Shown here in pieces: positions 34,122 to 42,149 of a DNA stretch of 49,155 bases. Within the stretch, counting starts at the first letter, position 1; each line of letters opens with the position of its first letter. Origin of the DNA: Desulfobacterales bacterium (GTDB taxonomy: Bacteria > Desulfobacterota > Desulfobacteria > Desulfobacterales > SURF-7); contig JANQFQ010000044.1 of the NCBI GenBank assembly GCA_028277765.1, positions 1-49,155 on the forward strand. The letters are read 5' to 3'. Under the pieces are notes generated by a model. The model made no database searches. It was not told the origin of the DNA and worked only from the letters and a program-made list of their open reading frames with translations. The position numbers and the translations under genes are program-made.

Positions 34122-35693
34122 TTGAAAATTCTGCTTATAAATCCTCCTTATGCGGCTACAGAACCGCCTCAGATGCCGATGGGGATCTTATATATTGGGG
34201 CTGCTCTGGAAGAGGCAGGGCATCATGTGAGCGTTCTTGATCTGCTTGTAAACCGATCTGACAGGGAAGCTGTAATCGAGGCGGTTGAAGATTTTGGCCC
34301 TGAAATGGTGGGGGCAACATCGGTTACCATGAACTGGCCGGTTGCGAGTCAAACATTGCGCTGGGTCAAAGAAGCGTTCCCGGAGATAAAAACAGTTGCC
34401 GGCGGACCGCATGTCACGTTTACATGGGAGGAGATAGGGAAGGAAGAAGAATGGGTGGATTACCTCGTCTTGGGAGAGGGTGAAAGGACAGCCATTGAAC
34501 TGGCGGATGCCCTGTACAATCGCAATTGGGCCGGGGGTATTGCAGGCCTTGCGTGGCGTGAAAACGGTGGTATGATATCAGGCCCTGTTAGGGGATTTGA
34601 GAAAAATATTATGTCCCTGCCGAAACCCGCGCGGCACCTTTTTCCGCTTTCACGTTATCGAACCATGGAGGCTTCTATGGGAGTGACAACAGGAAGGGGA
34701 TGTCCATTTTCCTGCATCTTCTGTGTGGGATCGCAGATGGTAGGACGGACGCCGAGGCTTATGGAACCGGTTTCTGTGGCTGAAGAAGTAGAAAACCTTG
34801 TGAAACTCGGTTTTCATCATATTGCTTTTAGTGATGATCATTTTGGCATGAAGCGTTCACATGCTTTTGAGGTTTGTGACCACCTGATATCAAAGGAACT
34901 CGATATCAACCTGAGTATTTTCATCCGTGCTGACGCTGCTGACCCAAAGCTGTTTGAAAAGATGCGGCAGGCTGGATGCACAAGAATTCTTTATGGGGTT
35001 GAAAGCGGAAATCAGGAGATTATTGATCGAATTAAGAAAAAAACGAATCTTAAAATGCTGAAAGAGAAGGTGAAACTGGCACTCGATATGGGTTTCCAGG
35101 TACAAGCGTCGTTTATCCTCGGACTTCCGGGGGAGACCCCAGAGACAGTAAAACAGACATTCGATTTTGCACATAGCCTTGGCACCTATGCGGGCATGCA
35201 TGTTCTCGCGCCACTACCCGGGAGTGAAGTCTGTGAGCAGGCAGATGAATACGGTATTCGAATCCTTCACAAAGACTGGCGCCGATATGATGCGAACCAT
35301 GTTGTGGCTGAACCTGTAGGAATCAGTGCAGAAGAGCTTAAAAGAATTGTTGAAGAACATGACAGAGGTTTCGAGTACATGGACGCCATTGAGACGGAGA
35401 AATGGAAGAATGGGCAACTTTCAGGAAAAAAGCTTGAAGACTTTGAGCGACGGAGAAGGATGATTTTCTTTTTCAATTTGATGAAAAACGGTTTTTTTGA
35501 AAGCAGTGATAATAGTATAGATCCATCTATTAATGATGATCCTTATAAAATTCTTGTCAAAAACGCGGCTAAAGCCGCTGGGGTGGATGATACTGAGGCT
35601 TTTAAATGGTTTGACGGGGCAATGGAATCAGACAACCTGACAATCGCCAATACCGGTAAAAAGACTAAATTTATATTTGCGGATGAAATTTGA
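34122..35693 (+). CDS. B12-binding-domain radical SAM protein
   Basis: A 523-residue protein with an N-terminal cobalamin-binding-type domain (1-135: KILLINPPY, LVLGEGERTAIELADAL) and a radical SAM domain. Its cluster motif is RGCPFSCIFC (Cys194, 198, 201; C-x3-C-x2-C). Later segments FSDDHFGM and LGLPGETPETV are typical of this class. The chemistry could be methylation or another cobalamin-assisted radical step; the substrate is unknown. The start is TTG 34122 with AAGGAT 8 bases upstream. The following radical SAM gene begins 2 bases after its stop, so they form a tightly coupled pair. Confidence 0.9.
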   Translation: MKILLINPPYAATEPPQMPMGILYIGAALEEAGHHVSVLDLLVNRSDREAVIEAVEDFGPEMVGATSVTMNWPVASQTLRWVKEAFPEIKTVAGGPHVTFTWEEIGKEEEWVDYLVLGEGERTAIELADALYNRNWAGGIAGLAWRENGGMISGPVRGFEKNIMSLPKPARHLFPLSRYRTMEASMGVTTGRGCPFSCIFCVGSQMVGRTPRLMEPVSVAEEVENLVKLGFHHIAFSDDHFGMKRSHAFEVCDHLISKELDINLSIFIRADAADPKLFEKMRQAGCTRILYGVESGNQEIIDRIKKKTNLKMLKEKVKLALDMGFQVQASFILGLPGETPETVKQTFDFAHSLGTYAGMHVLAPLPGSEVCEQADEYGIRILHKDWRRYDANHVVAEPVGISAEELKRIVEEHDRGFEYMDAIETEKWKNGQLSGKKLEDFERRRRMIFFFNLMKNGFFESSDNSIDPSINDDPYKILVKNAAKAAGVDDTEAFKWFDGAMESDNLTIANTGKKTKFIFADEI

Positions 35694-35695
35694 TT

Positions 35696-36820
35696 ATGGA
35701 TAACGAACAGAAAGTGACAATTCAGGTTGATACTGACAGAATCATGAACAGCAATTTTGAAATGGGGCCTATACGACCGCCTAGCGAAGGCGGAAGCCAT
35801 TCTCTTCTTTTACGGACCACGAGGAACTGCCCTTGGAACAGATGTAAGTTCTGCTACGGCATTATTTATGGCCGGGGAAAATTTTCCCGCAGAAGTGTAA
35901 AAGAGATAAAAGAGGACATCGATTCTGTAAAAAATATTGCTGATGAATTAAAGTCTGTTTCATTGCAGCTTGGTTTAGAAGGAGAAGTGACCAGGGATGT
36001 TGGCAATGTTATTGCTTCAGTGCTTCCCGGCATACAGGCGAACCAGAGCTTTATGATGGTATTTACCTGGCTCTTGTTCGGCGGTAAGACCGCTTTTCTA
36101 CAGGACGCCAACAGTCTTAACATGCCCTTCAAACACATGCTTGAAGTCCTTCAATATATAAAAAAACAGCTCCCTTCTCTTGAACGGATCACATCATACG
36201 CCAGGTCAAAGACAATCTATAGAAAAAAAACAGAAGAATTACAGGCACTGCACAAGGCAGGTCTTACCAGACTTCATGTTGGACTGGAAACCGGAGATGA
36301 TGAACTCCTTAAGTATGTTAACAAGGGGGTGACCGCGGAGCAGCAGATAATAGCTGGTAAAATGGCAAAAGATGCGGGTTTTGAAGTCTCTGACTATGTT
36401 ATGATCGGCCTTGGCGGAAGGGATATGTCTGATCAGCACGCTCTGAATACGGCCAGAGTCATCAATGAAATAAAACCTGATTATATCAGACTGAGGCCCT
36501 TTGCCATTGGGCCTGATTTACCGCTTTTTGAAGATTATGAAAAAGGGATATTCAAGCTGACATCTCCCCATGAGCGTCTGAGGGAGCTTAAGCTTTTTCT
36601 TGAGAACCTGGATGTTGACAGCCGTCTTTGCTTTGACCATTTCCTCAATTCATGGTACCGAGACAGCTCGCGCCGTGTTAACCTGTTCAACCATGATTTT
36701 GAGGGGTACAAGCTTCCCGAACAGAAGGAAGAGCTGCTGGGGCTCATCGAGGAAGGGCTAGAAATTGATGAGGAAGTACACCTGCATGCGAGAGATCTGA
36801 TCGGGGTTAAGAATCTCTAG
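35696..36820 (+). CDS. Radical SAM protein with atypical C-x4-C-x2-C motif
   Basis: A 374-residue radical SAM protein. The cluster-binding segment is RNCPWNRCKFCYG with Cys45, 50 and 53, one residue longer between the first two cysteines than the standard C-x3-C-x2-C. Radical SAM-type segments follow: AGLTRLHVGLETGDDELLKYVNKG and YVMIGLGGRD. There is no cobalamin-binding domain; the N-terminus is only about 35 residues. ATG 35696 comes 2 bases after the preceding stop, with GGATGA upstream. An in-frame TTG at 35690 would overlap it. It pairs with the B12-type radical SAM gene and may act on the same substrate. Its 3' end overlaps the convergent Nudix gene by 14 bases. Confidence 0.88.
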   Translation: MDNEQKVTIQVDTDRIMNSNFEMGPIRPPSEGGSHSLLLRTTRNCPWNRCKFCYGIIYGRGKFSRRSVKEIKEDIDSVKNIADELKSVSLQLGLEGEVTRDVGNVIASVLPGIQANQSFMMVFTWLLFGGKTAFLQDANSLNMPFKHMLEVLQYIKKQLPSLERITSYARSKTIYRKKTEELQALHKAGLTRLHVGLETGDDELLKYVNKGVTAEQQIIAGKMAKDAGFEVSDYVMIGLGGRDMSDQHALNTARVINEIKPDYIRLRPFAIGPDLPLFEDYEKGIFKLTSPHERLRELKLFLENLDVDSRLCFDHFLNSWYRDSSRRVNLFNHDFEGYKLPEQKEELLGLIEEGLEIDEEVHLHARDLIGVKNL

Positions 36821-37232
36821 TTTGCTTTTTTTCGAAAGTGAACCCCTTTTTGAGTAAATTTCTGACCGGCAGAAACAGGGGATCCGGAAGCCTGTCTTGG
36901 TCAAACCATTTCCATTCTTCGCATTTATCCGGTTCTTTGATGTCAATATCCCCCCCTGCGTAATCAGCAATAATAAACAATGTCACGTAATGTTTACCTT
37001 CATCAGTAAAAATATCATTAGTAAACGGGCCGATACTGAGGTTTTTAATCTGTATGCCGGTTTCTTCATAAACCTCACGACGTGCGCATTCTTCAATCGC
37101 TTCACCGAATTCCAGATGTCCTCCAGGGAAACACCAGCAGCCTTCACCATGCGCGTTCAACCGTTTGCCCATAAGCACCTGTCTGTCCCTTAGAATACAT
37201 ACGCCCACACCAATAAGAGGTCTGTCTGTCAT
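36807..37232 (-). CDS. Nudix hydrolase (MutT/NUDT15-like)
   Basis: A 141-residue Nudix protein with a complete box, GGHLEFGEAIEECARREVYEETGI (split here only for description: GGHLEFGE, then REVYEETGI), preceded by CWCFPGG. The length and the GKRLNAHGEGCW segment resemble the NUDT15/MutT subgroup, which hydrolyses nucleoside triphosphates, sometimes oxidised ones. The substrate is not certain. The gene is convergent with and overlaps the radical SAM gene by 14 bases, so the two may share termination. Confidence 0.88.
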   Translation of the reverse strand: MTDRPLIGVGVCILRDRQVLMGKRLNAHGEGCWCFPGGHLEFGEAIEECARREVYEETGIQIKNLSIGPFTNDIFTDEGKHYVTLFIIADYAGGDIDIKEPDKCEEWKWFDQDRLPDPLFLPVRNLLKKGFTFEKKQTRDS

Positions 37233-37398
37233 TGTTCACCTTTGAGGATCGATTTAGATTCTCATACCAAAAAACCGATTTGCAAGCATGGTTATCTATC
37301 ATAAATATAAAAACAGCACAAAGGGAAAAATAATCGAGTTCAGGTTTCCACTTATTCGTATAAACAATCACACAAAAGAAGATATCATTCTAAACTTT

Positions 37399-37427
37399 TT
37401 GACAACGATGACCATATTAGTTATAAC
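37399..37427 (+). promoter_or_regulatory. Strong sigma70-type promoter for the PAS-LuxR gene
   Basis: TTGACA at 37399-37404 and TATAAC at 37422-37427 are separated by exactly 17 bases, near consensus. The start codon at 37475 lies about 40 bases downstream of the expected transcription start. An AGGGGGAC ribosome binding site is present. Confidence 0.65.
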
Positions 37428-37474
37428 ATATTGAATATGTAAAAAAATTCTGGGATTTCAGGGGGACTTTATTA

Positions 37475-38767
37475 ATGACCGCCAACAACAAGTATAAGGG
37501 AATGGAAAAACGGATAAAATCCCGAAGGAAGACGGATCAGGATCTCCTGGAGAGTTTAGAAAAATTCAATACACTTTTTCAGCATACAAGTGACCAGATA
37601 ATATATCTAAATCAAGATGGCAATATACTTGATGTGAATACCCGTGTACTCAATTTTTATGCATCCCCAAAAGATGATATCATTGGAAAACATTATTCAG
37701 AAATTAAAGAATTCAATTCAAAGGGTATTCATGCTGTTTTTGACACGATAGTAGAAGAAAAATCATTGCCGATTAATTTGGATTTTGTTATGAATAAAAA
37801 AGAAATTTTTCTTGAAGGAACAGCCAGTTTAATTGAAGATGGTGGAGATGTAGCAGGGATACTGTTAATTTTAAGAGATTTTACTGAACGGAGGAGGGTT
37901 GAGGAGAGATTAAAGGAGAGCGAAGAAAAACTGAATATGATTGTTGACAATGCTAATGACGTAATTTCCTTTATCGATATTGAAGGGAAGGTCATAGATG
38001 TCAATAAAAGAGTAGAAGATATGTTTGGTTTTAAGCGTGAAGAAGTCATTGGGAAATACATAAGTGAAGTCGAATTCTTCAGCCTCGAGAATCTCGAAGA
38101 AGCAATGACCCTTTTAGATGATTTTGTAGCTGAGAGGCCCCTAAAAAAACTGGAATATGAGGGCTGGCGAAAAGACAAAACAAAGGTATTTATTGAAATT
38201 AATCCAAAGTTAATAAAAAAAGACGGTGAAGTCATTGGTGTACTTAATATATCGAGAGATATTACAGAACGGAAACTCGCTGATGAAGCCCTGCAGCAGT
38301 ATAGAGAACAGCTTGAGGAGAAAGTCAGTGCCCGCACCGCGGACCTTGAAGAAGCGAATAATGCCCTAAGAATCATGCTGAAAAAAGAAGGTGAAATAAA
38401 AAAGGAGCTTGAAGAGAAAATTATAATAAATGTCAGGCAGTTAATAAGTCCATATATAGAAATAATTAAAAACTGCAGGCTGGATAACAGGGCTAAAAAA
38501 TATATAGAAATATTAGAGATGAATTTAAATGAAATCATATCTCCGTTTTTGAGCAAATCAGATATTAATTTTTTAGGATTGACTCCAACGGAGATCCAAG
38601 TGGCAAACCTGATCAAGCAAGGAAAAACAACTAAAGATATCGCTAAGTTATTAAATCTGGCCACAAGCACAATTGACACTCACAGGAAAAATCTTAGAAA
38701 AAAAATGGGGATAACAAGCAAAGGGGTTAATTTGAGGTCCTATCTTTTATCCTTTCAAAATGGGTAG
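37475..38767 (+). CDS. PAS-PAS-coiled-coil-LuxR-type transcriptional regulator
   Basis: A 430-residue cytosolic regulator. Two PAS domains (about 27-145 and 148-270) each end in a PAC-like segment (RDFTERRR, SRDITERK). A coiled coil follows (about 275-345, QYREQLEEKVSARTADLEEA). The C-terminal LuxR/GerE helix-turn-helix is at 369-413 (LTPTEIQVANLIKQGKTTKD...STIDTHRKNLRKKMGI). No receiver or kinase domain is present, so PAS ligands or redox state probably control DNA binding directly. It has its own promoter. The PilZ gene follows on the same strand and is probably cotranscribed. Confidence 0.9.
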   Translation: MTANNKYKGMEKRIKSRRKTDQDLLESLEKFNTLFQHTSDQIIYLNQDGNILDVNTRVLNFYASPKDDIIGKHYSEIKEFNSKGIHAVFDTIVEEKSLPINLDFVMNKKEIFLEGTASLIEDGGDVAGILLILRDFTERRRVEERLKESEEKLNMIVDNANDVISFIDIEGKVIDVNKRVEDMFGFKREEVIGKYISEVEFFSLENLEEAMTLLDDFVAERPLKKLEYEGWRKDKTKVFIEINPKLIKKDGEVIGVLNISRDITERKLADEALQQYREQLEEKVSARTADLEEANNALRIMLKKEGEIKKELEEKIIINVRQLISPYIEIIKNCRLDNRAKKYIEILEMNLNEIISPFLSKSDINFLGLTPTEIQVANLIKQGKTTKDIAKLLNLATSTIDTHRKNLRKKMGITSKGVNLRSYLLSFQNG

Positions 38768-38882
38768 ATTATCTCCCTATTTTATCCCCAATAATTCAAT
38801 ATTGCTTTTTTTTGAATTTACTATAACCTATATAGTAAGGGATAAACTTTTAGGTTTTGACCTTATTTATCTGGAGGGAATG

Positions 38883-39287
38883 ATGATAGTTACCTCAAAA
38901 CAGAAATCAAGGATATATCGGTTTCTTCTGGATAAAAGAAAGCATGCAAGGTTTGTCGTTAAACCGGGTGTGAATGTCATGACAAGTGACAAATGCACTT
39001 TGCTTGGCCCGCTCATTGACATAAGCCAGGGTGGCTTGGCGTTTCATTATATTAATACAGATTTTCAGGCATATAATGAAAGCGCCATATGTTTAGCCGC
39101 TCCAAAAGATGACTTATTTATGGATAACTTGACCATCAAAACTGTTTATGATGTTGAGGTATCTTCCAATGAAGACGACGACATCCTTGTTGAAAGACGT
39201 TGCGGTGCTCAGTTTTTAGAATTGATACCAGAGCAGGTGCTGCAGCTGGATAGGTTAATAACCGTTTATACGTTAGAGCCGGGTTGA
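38883..39287 (+). CDS. PilZ-domain protein
   Basis: A 134-residue PilZ protein. RKHAR (RxxxR, about residue 20-24) and LIDISQGGLAF (DxSxxG) are both intact, so c-di-GMP binding is likely. ATG 38883 is chosen because GGAGGG lies 5 bases before it; the frame extends upstream through a hydrophobic non-conserved stretch overlapping the previous gene. It lies behind the PAS-LuxR regulator and ahead of a strong terminator hairpin. Confidence 0.85.
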   Translation: MIVTSKQKSRIYRFLLDKRKHARFVVKPGVNVMTSDKCTLLGPLIDISQGGLAFHYINTDFQAYNESAICLAAPKDDLFMDNLTIKTVYDVEVSSNEDDDILVERRCGAQFLELIPEQVLQLDRLITVYTLEPG

Positions 39288-39312
39288 TAATATTTGATAT
39301 AAGTTGTTTGCA

Positions 39313-39377
39313 AAATAGCGGACAGATAAACCGTGTCTAAGTTTTACCCCCCCTGACAGGTTGTCTGTCCGCTATTT
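39313..39377. terminator. Bidirectional terminator between convergent genes
   Basis: A 14-bp perfect stem AAATAGCGGACAGA / TCTGTCCGCTATTT (39313-39326 and 39364-39377) is followed by a T run on the plus strand. The loop is long (37 bases). It sits between the PilZ gene (+) and the AsmA-like gene (-). Confidence 0.7.
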
Positions 39378-39382
39378 GTTTT

Positions 39383-40615
39383 TTATTTATAAAAATTCAT
39401 TTCCTGTTTTAACAGCTCTGCTTCCGAGGCATTCAGCGCATCAAACGATTTATCAAACATCAACACTGAAAGAATGTGAGATAAAGATTCAGGAGGTTCT
39501 GATATGAGGGTTAAAGGTGATGAGGATTTATCAAGCTTATCAAAATCTAAATTTAAATAATATCGAACCCCGTTGGATTCGCTTGTTGCGATCGTCTGTA
39601 AGTCTTTAGTTTTTTGATCTTTTTTATGAAAAGGGAGCAACGTAAAAGTGTGTTTGCCGATTTTAAATTGTCCGGTCATAGAGACTTCTTCTTCAGATAA
39701 AGATGTACCATCTTTATGAGCATTGATGATGTAATTTATATTGATGTCCTGAAAACTTGGCATGGTCTTGATATATGACTTGGGTGTCAACTGGTTGACT
39801 GTCATTGCTAAGTTATACTGCTGATCGTTTCCGGTACCTTTAATTTGTATCTTGTTTTCAACAGCATTGATTATAAAATCGATGTTTTCCTGATCTAAAA
39901 GATCCAGTTGGCCTGAAAGCGTAATCGTCTGGACAAGAGATTCATGAAGCCCTTCTTTGAATGCCCCTTGCATTTTGTAGCTGTTTGGCTGGATATTTCC
40001 ATCCTCTGAAGGTTGCAGAGGTTTCATGCTAAAGTCCAAATAATCACTCGCAATCACAAGATCTCCCAAAGTAACTTTTTCATCCCTCACTTCAAAACCG
40101 CTTAAATAAAAACGATCAAGGTGTACTTTTTTCCCAAGAGAAGGGGTTTCAATAGTGACATCATTGATATCAATGTTTTCAATAATGAGATTTCCCGATT
40201 GATTATAAGTTTCAGTATAATCACCAAACTCTTCAGTGTCATCGCCAAACTCGTCATCTTTTTTTTCATTTTCTTTACTATTTTTTGTTATTTTCGGATA
40301 AACATAAAAATATGCGTGTTTTACATGAATATCTTTGATTGCCAACGTATCTGACTTTATCTCATACTGGAAAGCAACATCCTCTACTCGGCTGATATTA
40401 CCATCCTCATGTTTATAACTAATTTTTTCAACACCGATTCCTGAAGAGAGGGAGCCTGATACGCCTGTTATTTCCAATGCTTCATTTTGAGATAATAGAG
40501 AAGCAACGATATGAAGAGGAACGTGGGTATGAAATATAACAATAAAGCCACCAACGAAGAAAACAACAATTAAAATCACAACAGTGATAAGACATCCCAT
40601 AAGTACACGATTCAT
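39383..40615 (-). CDS. AsmA/TamB-like envelope protein with acidic insert
   Basis: A 410-residue protein with one N-terminal membrane helix (about 8-29) and a large periplasmic part rich in beta strands with repeating 'KDIHVKHAYFYV' and 'LIIENIDINDVTIETP' units. This pattern is seen in the N-terminal domains of AsmA and TamB bridge-like lipid or protein transport factors. A short acidic insert, DDEFGDDTEEFGDYTE (residues 120-135), resembles inserts in the RND protein at 43616 and MlaA at 46747. It is much shorter than full TamB. It is downstream of the 40679 gene on the same strand, with a GGAGGA ribosome binding site. Confidence 0.6.
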   Translation of the reverse strand: MNRVLMGCLITVVILIVVFFVGGFIVIFHTHVPLHIVASLLSQNEALEITGVSGSLSSGIGVEKISYKHEDGNISRVEDVAFQYEIKSDTLAIKDIHVKHAYFYVYPKITKNSKENEKKDDEFGDDTEEFGDYTETYNQSGNLIIENIDINDVTIETPSLGKKVHLDRFYLSGFEVRDEKVTLGDLVIASDYLDFSMKPLQPSEDGNIQPNSYKMQGAFKEGLHESLVQTITLSGQLDLLDQENIDFIINAVENKIQIKGTGNDQQYNLAMTVNQLTPKSYIKTMPSFQDININYIINAHKDGTSLSEEEVSMTGQFKIGKHTFTLLPFHKKDQKTKDLQTIATSESNGVRYYLNLDFDKLDKSSSPLTLISEPPESLSHILSVLMFDKSFDALNASEAELLKQEMNFYK

Positions 40616-40678
40616 ATATCCTCCATTTTTTCTTTATAAATATTTATTATCAAAATCATACTCTTAAGATTTGTTTGT

Positions 40679-41140
40679 TCATTCCATAGGTCTCCAATAA
40701 TATTCCAGACTTGATGATCCTTGATCAAACATTTCTGGAAATGTTTGTTTGAAGCCCATATGATATAGAATAGCGGCCAGGACTGTCAGCCTGCTGGATT
40801 CTTTAGGAATGGTTTGCGCTGCCAAGATAAGATCTTGATATTGTGCTGTATGATCGTTAAATTCATCTAATATCTTATATATGGCTAAAGAAATAGTGTA
40901 GATATGTGGAATGTCATCAATTTTGTGTATAGCTTTCTGCAAGATATCCTTTGCTTCTTTAAATTGTCCGAAATCGTTCAGGCCGCTGGCGATTGGTATC
41001 ACTGCACGGATATGAACATATGAATTATCGCTTTCTACCCTATTCTGCCCCTGAACGATAGTTATGTCGAATCCCAATCCAAAGATACACACGATAAACA
41101 AAAAGAAAGAAATGTTAGTCCATTGTAAGCAAAAGCGCAT
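40679..41140 (-). CDS. Small exported protein of unknown function, possibly TPR-like
   Basis: A 153-residue protein with a signal peptide (hydrophobic residues about 8-27, likely cleavage after VQG near residue 31). The mature part is helical: GQFKEAKDILQKAIHKI and similar pairs look like one or two TPR units. I do not recognise a family. ATG 41140 follows a GAGGT. It is probably cotranscribed with the AsmA-like gene 63 bases downstream, so a common envelope role is plausible. Confidence 0.65.
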   Translation of the reverse strand: MRFCLQWTNISFFLFIVCIFGLGFDITIVQGQNRVESDNSYVHIRAVIPIASGLNDFGQFKEAKDILQKAIHKIDDIPHIYTISLAIYKILDEFNDHTAQYQDLILAAQTIPKESSRLTVLAAILYHMGFKQTFPEMFDQGSSSLEYYWRPME

Positions 41141-41220
41141 TGAAATAACCTCAGTTTACAGGTGTAAAAGAAGGTGAAATCCCTATACTTCTATATATAA
41201 ATGCGGTAGTTCCCCCGTTT

Positions 41221-41321
41221 TGTAGACACATCGAAAAGTTAGAGTTATAAAGGATTCTAACAGGAGGTGGGTAATGAGTAAAGGGAAAAGACAAAGAAGA
41301 AAGTATTATATCCAACCTTGA
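41221..41321 (+). pseudogene. Remnant of an IS3-family left end and orfA start
   Basis: TGTAGACACATCGAAAAG (41221-41238) looks like an IS3-family terminal sequence. A strong GGAGGTGG ribosome binding site precedes ATG 41274, which opens a 15-codon frame MSKGKRQRRKYYIQP. The first 11 residues resemble the start of IS3-type OrfA (MSK-KRRKY-type) and then the frame ends. The rest of the transposase is absent, so this is a deletion relic. Confidence 0.4.
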
Positions 41322-41333
41322 GTTAACAACTTA

Positions 41334-41498
41334 TCAATTAAATACCCCAAAGATTATTAAACCTGCCCCGGTCAGAAAACAGCAAGCAATAATATATATA
41401 TCCATGTTGCTGTGCTGTTCGGTGATTTTCATCGGAGTACCGTCACTACACCCGAATAAAAGAAGAGTCATTACTATGGAAATAATACTTTTGTACAT
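41334..41498 (-). CDS. Tiny lipoprotein with C-terminal membrane helix (54 aa)
   Basis: ATG 41498 opens a 54-codon frame ending at TGA 41334. Residues 1-16 form a lipoprotein signal peptide with lipobox LLFGC (Cys17). A short polar part (SDGTPMKITEQHSN) is followed by a strongly hydrophobic C-terminal helix (about 33-54, DIYIIACCFLTGAGLII). AGAAGG lies 5 bases before the start. The coherent signal, lipobox and helix make a real gene likely despite its size. A protein tethered by a lipid at one end and a helix at the other is unusual; the function is unknown. It lies beside the IS relic. Confidence 0.6.
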   Translation of the reverse strand: MYKSIISIVMTLLLFGCSDGTPMKITEQHSNMDIYIIACCFLTGAGLIIFGVFN

Positions 41499-42023
41499 AT
41501 TAACCTTCTAAAACATAACAATTATTGAACACCAAAAATGGTGAAAGAACCAGTTAATTTCGGTGAAAACCATTTCAAATTGTAAATAATCCCTGAATCC
41601 TGGTGTTAATTACATTTTTTGATGAATCAATTAATTCAATTACAATATTCTATAGTAATGTGATGAAAAAAATAAATATGTTTATAGAAATACACCTTAT
41701 TTTAACAAAAATTAGATCAATAATAAAATTTTTGCTTAAAAAATTTTTAGGCAAGAAACATTACTTAAATATTTTTTATAATTTTTTTAATATTATAAAT
41801 TTAATTAAACATCAAGGAGGATTAAGGTTTCAGGGACAGGCAAAATATTTTAGACAGGATGTACAGGATTGTCAGGATTGGTTTCAGGGACAAATTTTTA
41901 TCCGTGTAAATCAGCCTAATCCGTGTTATCCGTGTGCTATAGAGTTTCGGTGACTTTCGGTGACAGGCAAATTAGTCAGCTAGGCTAATTCAGGCGGGCA
42001 TTACCAAACTCAAAGATCGAGTA
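41499..42023. other. AT-rich spacer with an ACAGGAT/ATCCGTGT repeat block (41851-41940)
   Basis: From 41600 to 41810 the sequence is extremely A+T-rich with no convincing gene. From 41851 to 41940 it consists of AGACAGGATGTACAGGATTG followed by ATCCGTGTAAATCAG and ATCCGTGTTATCCGTGTG units, a dispersed repeat related to 5966-5997. A 116-codon frame at 41603-41953 spans both parts, but its composition (Lys/Ile/Asn/Phe) and repeat-derived C-terminus argue that it is not a gene. Confidence 0.55.
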
Positions 42024-42103
42024 AATTGACAAAATCCGCCGATAAAAGAATAATAATAATATCGGCGGATTTTAATTTTTTAATTGACAAAATCCGCCGA
42101 TAT
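42024..42103. promoter_or_regulatory. Triple AAAATCCGCCGAT operator-like repeat before the ATPase gene
   Basis: The 21-base unit AATTGACAAAATCCGCCGATA occurs at 42024-42044 and again at 42082-42102. Between them, at 42061-42073, is its inverted core ATCGGCGGATTTT. The first core and the inverted core form a perfect 13-bp inverted repeat. TTGACA within each direct copy could serve as a -35 box. The arrangement suggests a promoter with operators for autoregulation, or the end of a mobile unit carrying the ATPase gene. Confidence 0.55.
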
Positions 42104-42149
42104 AGTTAATGTTCTTTTAATGGCGGATTGCAGGAGGTTTCTAAAAAGA

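Noticed and set aside
37729..38679. 316-codon minus-strand frame rich in Ser/Ile/Phe
   Set aside because: It lies entirely antisense to the PAS-PAS-LuxR gene, whose domains are unambiguous. The Ser/Phe/Ile bias is the usual shadow of a Lys/Glu-rich gene.
41603..41953. 116-codon plus-strand frame
   Set aside because: The composition is dominated by Lys/Ile/Phe/Asn from very AT-rich DNA, and the C-terminal third is read through an ACAGGAT/ATCCGTGT dispersed repeat. It has no plausible ribosome binding site at its start.
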